From contig JAUIJE010000005.1 in NCBI GenBank assembly GCA_030431455.1, positions 451,460 through 515,459 on the forward strand: DNA of 64,000 bases, given 5' to 3'. The stretch's first letter is position 1, and each line of letters starts with the position of its first letter. The notes under the pieces were generated by a model that did not search any database, had not been told where the DNA came from, and worked only from the letters and a program-made list of their open reading frames with translations. This document shows, one piece after another, positions 53,719 to 62,571 of the stretch. This DNA is from a bacterium. Lineage in GTDB: Bacteria > Myxococcota > UBA727 > JAUIJE01. The translations under genes and the position numbers were made by a program.

Positions 53719-54792
53719 ATGCCCCTGCTGTACGCCTACGAAAAACTGCTCGCCCGCCGCTACCACATGGAGAGCGGAGCCGACGAAATCCACCGGGTGA
53801 AGTGCGCCGACGGGGCCACGGTGTGCATCAAGCGGTTCTTGCCCGGGCCCAAGACCCCGCGGCGAAAGATGCCGGTGTTGTGCGTGCCCGGCCTCGGGGC
53901 CGACAGCTACAACTTCGACGCCCCCGGTCAGCACGGTTTGGCCGCGTACCTCGCGGGCCAAGGCTTCGATGTGTGGGCCATCGACCTGCGGGCCACGGGC
54001 CTGTCCGACTTCCCCCACGAGAACTGGTCCGCGATCACCTTCGACGACTTCTTCCAGCTCGACCTCAAAGCCGCGGTGGCGCACATTCAGCGCCGGACCG
54101 AGAGCGACCGGCTCCTGGCCATGGGCCACTCCATGGGCGGAATGTTGCTGTATGCCATGATGGCCACCGGACAGGGCGACGCCCTCGCCGCGGTGTGCAC
54201 CATCGCGTCCCCCCTCGGCTTCCCCCAAGGCTGGGACGCGGCGCCCATCTTCAAACGGCTGTGGCGGTTGGGCGAGTACATCCCCGGCCTGCACGCGCGG
54301 CAGTTCCTCCGGTTGGTCACGCCGCTGGCGATGCGGTCGTTTGACCGCGCGGCCCGGCGCTTCGCCGAGGTGGACAACATGGACACCGGCTACGCCCGGC
54401 GGCTGCTGTTCCACGCGGTGCAAGACATCCCCCGGGGCGTGCTGCTGCAGTTCCGCGACTGGATCATGACCGACACCTTCCGCAACGCGGATGGGTCGGT
54501 CGACTACAAAGCCGGTCTCGCCGGGGTCGAGACCCCGACCATGGTGGTGGGCGCCCCCGCGGACAAGATGGCGCGGCTCGACTCGGTGGAGCGCGCCCTG
54601 CCCCTGCTCAAGAACGCCGAATACCTGCGCTGCGGGACCGCAGATGGGTTCTCGGTCGACTATGGCCACATCGATGTGGTGTTCGGCTTGCGGGCCCGGC
54701 TCGAGGTGTTTCCCCACTTGCTCAAGTTCTTCACCACCCACGACCGGGGCCAACAGCCGAGCCTCACCCCCACCGCGCCCGGTATCCACTGA
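53719..54792 (+). CDS. Alpha/beta hydrolase
   Basis: 357 residues. The nucleophile elbow is LAMGHSMGGMLLYAM (GxSxG), preceded by an oxyanion-type loop VLCVPGLGADSYNFD and a strand GFDVWAIDLRATGLSD. The probable acid and His are near the C-terminus (VDYGHIDVVFGL contains the His). The substrate is unknown; it resembles lipase/esterase-like alpha/beta hydrolases. The TGA shares its last base with the ATG of rapZ (TGATG), so the two proteins are translationally coupled, and hprK lies 9 bases upstream. Confidence 0.88.
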   Translation: MPLLYAYEKLLARRYHMESGADEIHRVKCADGATVCIKRFLPGPKTPRRKMPVLCVPGLGADSYNFDAPGQHGLAAYLAGQGFDVWAIDLRATGLSDFPHENWSAITFDDFFQLDLKAAVAHIQRRTESDRLLAMGHSMGGMLLYAMMATGQGDALAAVCTIASPLGFPQGWDAAPIFKRLWRLGEYIPGLHARQFLRLVTPLAMRSFDRAARRFAEVDNMDTGYARRLLFHAVQDIPRGVLLQFRDWIMTDTFRNADGSVDYKAGLAGVETPTMVVGAPADKMARLDSVERALPLLKNAEYLRCGTADGFSVDYGHIDVVFGLRARLEVFPHLLKFFTTHDRGQQPSLTPTAPGIH

Positions 54793-55655
54793 TGCACAAA
54801 CGCATCGTGGTCGTGAGCGGGCCGTCGGGCGCGGGCAAGTCCACCGCGGCCCGGGCGCTGGAGGACCTCGGGTATTTCGTGGTCGACAACCTCCCGCCCC
54901 AGCTCATGGAGACCTTGATCAACCTGTCCGACAGCTCCGGCAACGAGCTGCGGCAGCTGGCCTTCGTGATCGACGCCCGGGACGCGAACTTCCTGTCCGA
55001 CTTCGGCGACATCTACGATCGGGTGGCCCGGTCGGGCCACGACGTGCAGCTGTTGTTCCTCGACTGTGACGACGAGACCTTGGTGCGCCGGTTCAAAGAG
55101 ACCCGGCGCCGCCACCCCCTCGAGGACGGGTCCGGGGTGGTCAGCGCGCTCGAACGCGAGCGCGCGCTGCTCGAAGACATTCACAACCGCGCCGACCACA
55201 CCATCGTGACCAAGGAGCTGTCGGTCCACGACCTCAAGCGCACGGTGACCGAGCGCTTTTCCCAAATGGGGTCCAAGACCCAGCAGCTCACGATCTTGTC
55301 TTTCGGGTTCAAGCACGGACTGCCCCCCGAGCTTGACCTCTGCTTCGACGTGCGTTTCTTGCCCAACCCCTACTTCGTCGAGACCCTGCGGCCCCAGACG
55401 GGGCTGGACGCCCCGGTGCGGGACTTTGTGCTCGCCCAGGAAGATGCCCAGACGTTCCTTGACCACGTCGAGAGACTGGCCACGTTCCTCGTGCCCCGCT
55501 ACGCCGCGGAGGGCAAAAGCTACGTGACCTTCGCCATCGGCTGCACCGGGGGCAAACACCGGAGCGTGGCCTTGTCCGAGGCCTTCGCCGAGCGCCTGCT
55601 CCACAATGGCATTGCAGCCCGGGTGGTGCACCGGGACGTCAAGAAGGGGCGCTGA
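54792..55655 (+). CDS. rapZ: RNase adapter / nucleotide-binding protein RapZ
   Basis: 287 residues. Walker A GPSGAGKS at 10-17 with STAARALEDLGYFVVDNLPPQLMETL. The family's conserved core is present: AFVIDARDANFLSDF, LFLDCDDETLVRRFKETRRRHPL, LSFGFKHGLPPELDLCFDVRFLPNPYF, and the C-terminal FAIGCTGGKHRSVALSEAF. In E. coli RapZ presents the sRNA GlmZ to RNase E and so controls glmS. It is also found in PTS clusters with ptsN. glmS is in this same window at 872, though far away. Confidence 0.97.
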   Translation: MHKRIVVVSGPSGAGKSTAARALEDLGYFVVDNLPPQLMETLINLSDSSGNELRQLAFVIDARDANFLSDFGDIYDRVARSGHDVQLLFLDCDDETLVRRFKETRRRHPLEDGSGVVSALERERALLEDIHNRADHTIVTKELSVHDLKRTVTERFSQMGSKTQQLTILSFGFKHGLPPELDLCFDVRFLPNPYFVETLRPQTGLDAPVRDFVLAQEDAQTFLDHVERLATFLVPRYAAEGKSYVTFAIGCTGGKHRSVALSEAFAERLLHNGIAARVVHRDVKKGR

Positions 55656-55664
55656 CCGCGCCGG

Positions 55665-57263
55665 TCAGCGGCACGCGGCGAGGTCCGCGTCCGCGAAGTG
55701 CACGAACACGATCGACGTCGCGGCCACGGCCACCACCGGCTCCCCCGCCTCGGTCTCGCTCGCCTCGGCCACCGGCGGCAACGGCGGCAACGGCCCGCGC
55801 TCGATGCGCGGCAGCGTCTCGCCGTTGAGCATCCACACCGGGCCAAACAGGTCGTCGGTCTCGAGCCGGTACACGTCCCGGGCGACACCAAACGCCGCGG
55901 GCCACACCACGTCGTGCGCGTCCTCGGTGAGGTTGAGCACCACCCCGCTCACCCCCGCGCCAGGGTGGCAGTGGCTGTAGACGAGCACCTCCTCGTCGTC
56001 GGTTTGCACGTCGAGCACGACGGGACCCATCAAGCGCTGCCACAGCACCGATGCGTAAAAGTCGGGGTTGGGCTTGAGCGTTTCTTCCTCGAGCAGTTCG
56101 TAATCGCTGCCCACCAAGGTCTGCCGCACCACCTTCTGCTGCCCCCGCCGGGCCATGCGCCCGAGCTCGTCGACCCACCAGAAGGTGGCCGCGGCCCGAT
56201 CCGAGATGCCACGCTGTCCGCCGCATTGGGCGTGACCGGTCTCGCCGAGCCAGACCTCGGCGGCGGGCGCGAACGCCCCCGCCGCGTCCTCGACCTCCTG
56301 GGCCCAGACCTCGACCTCGGCGAGGAAGTTCTTGTTGAGCTGAATCTCGGGCTCGGCCTCGCGCACCTGGATCGGGCACCGGTCGGACTGTTGGGGGTAA
56401 TAGTGCCAAGTGACCACGTCGAGGTGCTCGCCCCCCGCCTCCAGGGCGTCGGGCAGCCACGCGCCGAACTCGCCCGACACCGGCCAGTAGGCGGACGCGG
56501 GACCGGCGAGCTTGACCCCGGGGAGCACCTCGTCGACGAGGGCGCGCGCCACCGCGAGGTCTGCCGCGTACTGGGCCTCCGAGATCGTGGTGTCCGGTCC
56601 GTGCACCACCGAAAACGCGGACACCTCATTGCCCAGCTCGATGGTCGAGACCGGGCAGTCCAGCGCGGCAAATGCTTCCAGCAACACCCGGGCGTTGTCC
56701 GGCTGCCACACCCGGTCTTGGTCCCGCGGCCCGGGCCCTGCGTTCAGGGTGAACGCAATGTCACTGCGGAGGTCGCGGGCGAACGCGCACATGTCCGCCA
56801 CCTGGGCCCGGGTGAGGATGTGGCGGTAGGCGCCCGGGGGCTCGGCCAATCCATCGGTGTCGTCGAAAAACATGCGGTCGGCGTCGGTCCCCCCCACCCG
56901 CAGCGTGCCCGGCATCAGGGCCGCGGCTTTGTCGCGCAGCCCGGTCTGGAAGAAGTCGAACGGGTCCACCGGGCCATTGACCCCCTCGGGGGTCCAAAAC
57001 TCGCTGCCCGCGACCTGCGAGGTGTCGATGGCGAACGACAAGAACGTCGGGTCGACGGTGGCGGCCGGGGCGTCGGCGGCCGCGGACAAAGACACCGGGT
57101 CCGCGGGATCGACAATGTCACGGCATGCCGCGGTGGTGGCCACGACGACGCACAGCGCCACGCGCGCCCCCGCGACGTAACGCGGCGCGGCAACGAACCC
57201 GGTCGACAGCCGGTCCCCTGCTTTGTATCGAGGGTGAGTTTTTTGGGGGGGAGTCGTGTCCAT
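55665..57263 (-). CDS. Secreted glycoside hydrolase, GH79 (heparanase-like) type
   Basis: 532 residues from ATG 57263; that start overlaps the divergent IIA-Man gene, so an internal start is possible. The N-terminus carries a hydrophobic signal with lipobox-like TTAAC (Cys47). The barrel has FLSFAIDTSQVAG, LRVGGTDADRMFF, the acid/base Glu213 in IELGNEVSAF and the likely nucleophile Glu341 in WLGETGHAQCGG, as in GH79 beta-glucuronidases/heparanases. It would cleave uronic-acid-containing glycans at the surface. It lies antisense within the PTS cluster between rapZ and the IIA-Man gene and looks inserted there. Confidence 0.8.
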   Translation of the reverse strand: MDTTPPQKTHPRYKAGDRLSTGFVAAPRYVAGARVALCVVVATTAACRDIVDPADPVSLSAAADAPAATVDPTFLSFAIDTSQVAGSEFWTPEGVNGPVDPFDFFQTGLRDKAAALMPGTLRVGGTDADRMFFDDTDGLAEPPGAYRHILTRAQVADMCAFARDLRSDIAFTLNAGPGPRDQDRVWQPDNARVLLEAFAALDCPVSTIELGNEVSAFSVVHGPDTTISEAQYAADLAVARALVDEVLPGVKLAGPASAYWPVSGEFGAWLPDALEAGGEHLDVVTWHYYPQQSDRCPIQVREAEPEIQLNKNFLAEVEVWAQEVEDAAGAFAPAAEVWLGETGHAQCGGQRGISDRAAATFWWVDELGRMARRGQQKVVRQTLVGSDYELLEEETLKPNPDFYASVLWQRLMGPVVLDVQTDDEEVLVYSHCHPGAGVSGVVLNLTEDAHDVVWPAAFGVARDVYRLETDDLFGPVWMLNGETLPRIERGPLPPLPPVAEASETEAGEPVVAVAATSIVFVHFADADLAACR

Positions 57264-57702
57264 GCAAGGTCCTGACAACAACATCGGTTTGGTCATTGCA
57301 GCCCATGCCCCGTTGGCAACCGGGCTCAAAGAAGCCGCGCTGCGCATCCACGGCCGGCCGCACCCGGTGCTGGTGGTCGACATCGAAGGCCAAAAGGTCC
57401 CCTACGAGGCGGTGGCCGAGGCCGCCCGCCAAGCCGACCAGGGCCACGGGGTGTTGATTTTGGCCGATTTGTTCGGCGGCACCGCGGCCAACCTCGCCAT
57501 CGCCCAGCTCGGCGACAACCGGGTGGAAGTGGTCACCGGGGCCAATTTGGCCATGGCCATCGAGGCGCTGAGCTACGCGGGGCGGTCGTCAACGGTCAAG
57601 GAGTTGGCCGACAAAGTCGCCGGCGCGGCCAAGAGCAGCGTGGTGATCGCCGGAGAACTGCTGGGTACCCACGCCTTGGCCGGCGACGGCGTGGCCGCCT
57701 GA
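57262..57702 (+). CDS. PTS IIA component, mannose-family type
   Basis: 146 residues from ATG 57262 (GTG 57256 also possible; GGGGGGAG upstream). The phospho-acceptor His15 lies in GLVIAAHAPLATGLKEA; the family segment ILADLFGGTAANLA and ANLAMAIEAL follow. No IIB, IIC or IID genes are present, so it probably acts as a regulatory phosphate acceptor from HPr, as in other deltaproteobacterial and alphaproteobacterial PTS clusters. It is the first gene of a short run with HPr and Enzyme I. Confidence 0.92.
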   Translation: MQGPDNNIGLVIAAHAPLATGLKEAALRIHGRPHPVLVVDIEGQKVPYEAVAEAARQADQGHGVLILADLFGGTAANLAIAQLGDNRVEVVTGANLAMAIEALSYAGRSSTVKELADKVAGAAKSSVVIAGELLGTHALAGDGVAA

Positions 57703-57707
57703 CGTCT

Positions 57708-57744
57708 TTCCGGGGCAGAATCGCCTCGTGTTCTGGGGCAGAAT
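57708..57744 (+). repeat. Two direct repeats before the HPr gene
   Basis: TTCCGGGGCAGAAT (57708-57721) and TTCTGGGGCAGAAT (57731-57744) are 14-base direct repeats with one mismatch, 23 bases apart, about two turns of the helix. They fill most of the 48-base gap between the IIA-Man and HPr genes, ending 6 bases before the ATG. A protein-binding site is plausible. Confidence 0.55.
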
Positions 57745-57750
57745 GGACCC

Positions 57751-58032
57751 ATGGCCGAACGCTCGCGACAAGTCACGATCAGCAACAAGCTCGGGCTCCA
57801 TGCCCGGGCCGCCTCCAAGCTGGTGCAGCTCGCGTCGACGTTCCCGGTCGAGCTCCAGATCGGGCGCGAAGACATGATGGTCAACACCAAGAGCATCATG
57901 GGGGTGCTGATGCTCGCCGCCTCCCAGGGCACGGATCTGACCCTGGTGGCCAACGGCGAGGACAATGCTTGTGATCGCGCGTTGGACGCGCTGAGCGAGC
58001 TCATCGACGACAAGTTTGGGGAAGGCCAATGA
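57751..58032 (+). CDS. ptsH: Phosphocarrier protein HPr
   Basis: 93 residues. The active His17 lies in KLGLHARAASKLVQLA and the regulatory Ser48 in VNTKSIMGVLMLAASQG, so both Enzyme I and HPr kinase sites are intact. HPr shuttles phosphate from Enzyme I to IIA proteins. With hprK present, Ser phosphorylation can switch this relay. The Enzyme I gene starts 32 bases downstream. Confidence 0.96.
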   Translation: MAERSRQVTISNKLGLHARAASKLVQLASTFPVELQIGREDMMVNTKSIMGVLMLAASQGTDLTLVANGEDNACDRALDALSELIDDKFGEGQ

Positions 58033-58063
58033 CCGACCCCGACCCTCCGCCGGCGCGGTGGCC

Positions 58064-59818
58064 ATGGACCTGATCCGGCGACAGGTGGCCCACGGCCTCG
58101 GGGTGTCAGACGGCATCGCCATCGGTCAGGTGTTTTTGATCGACCGGCGCCACGTCCCCATCAACAAGGTTCATGTCCCGCCCGAGCTGGTGGACGCGGA
58201 GGTGGGCCGGCTCGAAAATGCCATTGGACGGACCACCGTCTCCCTCGAGCGCCTGCTCGAGCACACCCAGAACCAGAACACCGAAGAGCCGTTGCTGGTG
58301 CTCAACGCCCACCTGTTGATGGTGCGCGACCCGCTGCTGCTGGAGATGGCCACGCGCCAGATCCAAGACGAGCGCAAATGTGCCGAGTGGGCGCTGAAGA
58401 GCGCGGTGCGGGCCATCCGCGACAAGTTCGACCTGCTCGACGACGCGTACTTTCGCGAGCGCCGCACCGACGTGGACTTCGTGGGAGAACGCATCCTCGC
58501 CGCCCTCACCGCGCGCGATGACGGGGTCCAGGAAGTGCCCACCGACGCGGTGGTCGTCGCGCACAACCTCTCGCCCGAGGACGTGATCACGCTGCTGCGC
58601 CAAAACGTGCGCGGCCTCGTCACCGAGGCGGGCAGCAAGACCAGCCACGCCGCGATCCTGGCCCGGGCCCTGGAGATACCGGCGGTGGTGGGGTGCCGGG
58701 GGGCGCTGGAGCTGTGCGGCCACGGTGACCCGGTGGTGGTCGACGGACGGCAGGGCACGGTGCTCATCGACCCCCCCGACCCGGTGATCGAACAGTACAG
58801 GAGCATTGCCAAGAGCCACGCCGCGTTCGAGGAGCAATGCCTGGCCGAGGCCGACCTCCCGGCGGTGACCCCCGACGGCCACCGGGTGGCGGTGCTGGCC
58901 AACATCGACATCGAAGACGAGGTGGGCAGCGCCCTCGCCTACGGGGCCGAGGGTGTGGGCTTGTACCGCACGGAGTTTTTGTACATCGACGGGCGGCGCC
59001 TGCCCTCCCTCGACGAACACCGGCGCGCCTACCGCTACGTGCTCGAGGCGATGGGCCCCGACCGGGGGGTGACGTTCCGATCCTTCGACCTCGGGAGCGA
59101 CAAAGAGGCGGCCGGGGTCCGGACCCCCCACGAGGCCAACCCCGCGCTGGGCTTGCGCGCCTGCCGCCTCGCCCTGCAGCACCCGACGCTGTTCCGGGCC
59201 CAGCTGCGGGCGGTGTTGTCGTGTCACGAAGGCGGCAAGGTGTCGCTGATGTTCCCGATGGTCTCCGGGATCGATGAGCTGCTCGAGGTCAAGGCATTGG
59301 TGAAGAGCGAACGCGCGGCGATGCAGGACGAGGGCCTGACCCCGGCGGATGTGCGCATGGGGGTGATGATCGAGGTGCCGTCCGCGGTGTGGGTGGCCGA
59401 TGACCTCGCCCAGGAAGTGGACTTTTTCAGCGTCGGCACCAACGACCTGATCCAGTACTCGCTCGCCATCGACCGGCAAAACGAACACGTCGCGTATCTC
59501 TACCAGCCCCTGCACCCGGCCAACCTGCGCGCGCTCAAGCACGTCGTCGACGCCGCGCACCGCGCCCGCATCCCGGTGGGCATGTGCGGGGAGATGGCCG
59601 CCGACCCGCTGCACAGCGCGGTGCTCCTCGGCTTGGGGTTCGATTCGCTGTCCATGCCCAACGTCGCGATCCCCAAAGTGAAGTGGGCGTTGCGCCGGCT
59701 GAGCCAGCGCGATGCCACCGCCCTCGTCGACGAGTGCCTGCGCGAACGCAGCGCCGCGGCCATCGTCAAGCGGGTCCGCCGGGCCATGGAAGACCAGCTC
59801 CCCGACCTCTTCGGATAG
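58064..59818 (+). CDS. ptsI: PTS Enzyme I (phosphoenolpyruvate--protein phosphotransferase)
   Basis: 584 residues from ATG 58064; a GTG at 58058 or a TTG inside the HPr gene would add a little. The active His195 is in TEAGSKTSHAAILARAL. The PEP-binding domain has GLYRTEFLYIDG, TFRSFDLGSDKE, VPSAVWVADDLAQEVDFFSVGTNDLIQYSLAIDR and Cys508 in VGMCGEMAADP. It transfers phosphate from PEP to HPr, driving both IIA proteins encoded here. The length equals that of sugar-PTS Enzyme I; there is no N-terminal GAF domain as in PtsP of the nitrogen system. Confidence 0.96.
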   Translation: MDLIRRQVAHGLGVSDGIAIGQVFLIDRRHVPINKVHVPPELVDAEVGRLENAIGRTTVSLERLLEHTQNQNTEEPLLVLNAHLLMVRDPLLLEMATRQIQDERKCAEWALKSAVRAIRDKFDLLDDAYFRERRTDVDFVGERILAALTARDDGVQEVPTDAVVVAHNLSPEDVITLLRQNVRGLVTEAGSKTSHAAILARALEIPAVVGCRGALELCGHGDPVVVDGRQGTVLIDPPDPVIEQYRSIAKSHAAFEEQCLAEADLPAVTPDGHRVAVLANIDIEDEVGSALAYGAEGVGLYRTEFLYIDGRRLPSLDEHRRAYRYVLEAMGPDRGVTFRSFDLGSDKEAAGVRTPHEANPALGLRACRLALQHPTLFRAQLRAVLSCHEGGKVSLMFPMVSGIDELLEVKALVKSERAAMQDEGLTPADVRMGVMIEVPSAVWVADDLAQEVDFFSVGTNDLIQYSLAIDRQNEHVAYLYQPLHPANLRALKHVVDAAHRARIPVGMCGEMAADPLHSAVLLGLGFDSLSMPNVAIPKVKWALRRLSQRDATALVDECLRERSAAAIVKRVRRAMEDQLPDLFG

Positions 59819-59871
59819 AACCGCTCAAGCCGTTGGTTCGGGATCGCCACGACGCGCGGCCGCCGCCGGGG

Positions 59872-62571
59872 TCAGAACACGTAGCGGATGGCCACGCTCG
59901 CCCGCAAAGGGGCCTCGCGCTGGATCGCTTGGCCGAAGCGGGTGTCCCCCACGGTGATGGCCCGCTCTTCGATGCGGGTGGCGGGCCGCCGGTCGAGGAT
60001 GTTGCGCACTTCGGTGATCAGCCAGATGTCTTGGGTGGTGAGCTCTTTGAGGCGCCAGGCGAGGCGCAGGTTGACCAGGAAGTTGTCGGGCACGCGCAGC
60101 TCGACGTCGTCGTTGGGGTTGTTGATGTCGCCGGGGTCGTAGCCCCGGGGCGCGCGGCGGTCGACGTAGTCGTTGTACACCTGGTTGAAGAACAGCTTCG
60201 AATACGGGCGCCCGGTTTGGTACTGGGCGAACAGGCCGGCGGTGAGGCCGTAGGGCAACTCGTAGGTGAGGAACAAACGCGCGCTGTGGCGGACATCGTT
60301 GCGCAAAAAGCCGTATTCGTAAGCGGCCTGCCGCGGGTTGTTGAATGAGTAGTCGAACAGCTCTTCGACCGTCCCCTGCAACTGTGCATAGGTATAGGAG
60401 GCAAGCAGCGACCACCGATCGCTCAGCCGCTTGTCGAAGGTGACGTCGAAGCCGATGTACTGGTTGAACGCGTTGGGCACGGTGTCGACGGCGAGAATGA
60501 ACTCTTGGGTGCCGTTGGCGTAGCCGGTGGCGGCGCTGCCGGCTTGGTTCCACTGCACGTTGGTTTCGCGATCCTCGATGAGGCCATTCCAGCGGCGGAA
60601 GATGAGGTCCAAGGACAAGGACGCGTGGTCGAAAATTTCCCGCGAGGCCCCGAGCACGACCTCGTGCATCACCGGGGGGGTGAACAGCTGGTTGAACGTG
60701 ACGTTGTTGCCCCCGCCCTCCCGGCCGATGGCCACGTCGTACTGGCTGGTGGCGGGGTTGTATTCGTAGACGTCCACCGCGAGCTCGCGCCCCACGAAGC
60801 GGGGGATCGCGAGCTGGCCCATGTCGGCATATTGGTAATAGCCACCGCGAATCGCGGTCTTGCCGTCGCCGAAGGGATCCCACACCGCGCCCAGGCGCGG
60901 CGAAGGCCAGTTGAGGTTGTAAATCTGCCGGCCCCCGTCGAGCGGGTCGTTGTAGGTGCGGGCCGAGTCAAAGCGCAGACCGGGGCGAATGGTGAAGTTG
61001 GGGAAGGGGTTGTAGATGTCCTGCACAAACAAGCTGACGGTGTTGCCCCACACGAAGGTGTTGAGTGGCTCGACCACGCGCAGCTCGCGGTAGGGCGAGC
61101 CAGGGATGGTGCCGGGGACCTGCAGCGCGGTCTCGTCGATGCCGTTGTCCAAAAAGACCTGGCCCCCGGTGCGGTCCTCCTGCAGCGTGGCCCACACCAG
61201 GTGGCCCTCCACCCCCAGCTTGAACTCGTGGGAGCCGAAGAAGTCATCGAGATGAACGGACACCGCCGAGCGCAGCTGCAGCCGGAACCGGTTGTCATCC
61301 CGGATGAGCGACTCGTTGTCCGACAAGGTGCCCAGCGCGAGGTTGAGGCGCCCGGGGGTGGTGAAGTCATTGCTCACCGGGGAGATTTCGATGCGGTTGG
61401 TGGAGTAGCCGAAGGTGGTGGTCCAGACCACGTTGTCGCCCATGCGGGTCTCGGAGCTGAGCCCGGTGTTGATGCCGCCGTCGTACAGTTGGCGCCCGGC
61501 GCGCGGGTGCCGGAGGGGGTCCTGCAGGGCGTGGTCCGACCAGGTGGGGTCGCCCTGGATGAAGACGGTGAGCGTCTCCCAGGGCACAGGCTGGAAGCGG
61601 AGCTTGCCCGACAGCCACAGGCCGCGGGTGGTGCGGGAGGGGACCACGGGCACGAGGGGGAACACCGGCTCGGCCAGGGGGGGCTGGGCTTCGGCCGCCG
61701 ACAAGAACACTGCAGAGACATTGTACCAGAGCTTGTTGCGGATGATCGGGCCCGAGGACAGGATGTTGGCGGTCATGGTCTCGACGTAGTCGGACTCACC
61801 GCTCTCGGTGGCGCGCAGGATGTTGGGCGATGAGTACACCGACGCGTCCACCACAAACTCGTTGGTGCCCGACGTGGTCAACGTGTTGACCAAGCCCCCG
61901 GTCAAGTAGCCGTACTCCGCGTCGAGGGCCCCGGTGAGGATCTGGGTCTCCTGGATGGTGTCAAAATCGATGCGAACGCCCCCGAGCCGGCTCAAGGGGT
62001 CGGTCACCACCAGGCCGTCCAAATGGTACTGGTTGGCAGCGGCGTTGCCGCCGTGAATCGACGGGATCGTGTCCTGGTCGTGCGCGAGCAAGCCGCCGGG
62101 CAACAGGGTGGCCAACGACTCGGCCCGGCGATCGGTGGGCACCAGGTCGGTGAAGGCGGGGCGAAAACTGCGCCCCAGGGCCACCCGGGTGGGGTTGACC
62201 CCGAGCTCGTAGAACTCGTGCTCCTCGATCAGGCCATAGCCTCGCTCCAGCTCGTACTCGCGCACCAGGTGCGAGTCGATCTCGATCAGCACTTTGGTTT
62301 CGCGGATGGCGCGGTAGCCGGGCCGCTGAATCACCAGGTCGTACCGGCCCGGGCGCAACAGGGTATAGCGGAACCGCCCCTGCTCATCGGTGGTGAGCGT
62401 CTTTTTGCCCCCGACCAGCAGCGGGCTCTCGAGGGTCACCTGGGCCCGCGGCACGGGTTCGCCCTCGTCGTCGAGCACATGCCCCATCAAGTTGCCCGAG
62501 GTGCCCGCGAGCGCGGCCCCCGCCCACAGCCACAGGCACAGCCAGGCCACGAACCGTGCCCCCGTCTTCAC
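59872..62571 (-). CDS. TonB-dependent receptor with N-terminal CarboxypepD_reg-like domain
   Basis: 899 residues from GTG 62571, overlapping the upstream stop as GTGA. Signal peptide to AALA (ARFVAWLCLWLWAGAALA). A regulatory-like beta-sandwich (GHVLDDEGEPVPRAQVTLES, DEQGRFRYTLLRPGRYDLVI) precedes a plug domain (IPSIHGGNAAANQYHLDGLVVTDPLS, TGALDAEYGYLTGGLVNTLTTSGTNEF). The long barrel ends with Phe (ASVAIRYVF), as outer-membrane proteins do. It probably takes up or secretes a large ligand; no TonB box was identified. Myxobacterial receptors of this Oar-like build are implicated in surface and vesicle functions. Confidence 0.92.
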   Translation of the reverse strand: MKTGARFVAWLCLWLWAGAALAGTSGNLMGHVLDDEGEPVPRAQVTLESPLLVGGKKTLTTDEQGRFRYTLLRPGRYDLVIQRPGYRAIRETKVLIEIDSHLVREYELERGYGLIEEHEFYELGVNPTRVALGRSFRPAFTDLVPTDRRAESLATLLPGGLLAHDQDTIPSIHGGNAAANQYHLDGLVVTDPLSRLGGVRIDFDTIQETQILTGALDAEYGYLTGGLVNTLTTSGTNEFVVDASVYSSPNILRATESGESDYVETMTANILSSGPIIRNKLWYNVSAVFLSAAEAQPPLAEPVFPLVPVVPSRTTRGLWLSGKLRFQPVPWETLTVFIQGDPTWSDHALQDPLRHPRAGRQLYDGGINTGLSSETRMGDNVVWTTTFGYSTNRIEISPVSNDFTTPGRLNLALGTLSDNESLIRDDNRFRLQLRSAVSVHLDDFFGSHEFKLGVEGHLVWATLQEDRTGGQVFLDNGIDETALQVPGTIPGSPYRELRVVEPLNTFVWGNTVSLFVQDIYNPFPNFTIRPGLRFDSARTYNDPLDGGRQIYNLNWPSPRLGAVWDPFGDGKTAIRGGYYQYADMGQLAIPRFVGRELAVDVYEYNPATSQYDVAIGREGGGNNVTFNQLFTPPVMHEVVLGASREIFDHASLSLDLIFRRWNGLIEDRETNVQWNQAGSAATGYANGTQEFILAVDTVPNAFNQYIGFDVTFDKRLSDRWSLLASYTYAQLQGTVEELFDYSFNNPRQAAYEYGFLRNDVRHSARLFLTYELPYGLTAGLFAQYQTGRPYSKLFFNQVYNDYVDRRAPRGYDPGDINNPNDDVELRVPDNFLVNLRLAWRLKELTTQDIWLITEVRNILDRRPATRIEERAITVGDTRFGQAIQREAPLRASVAIRYVF

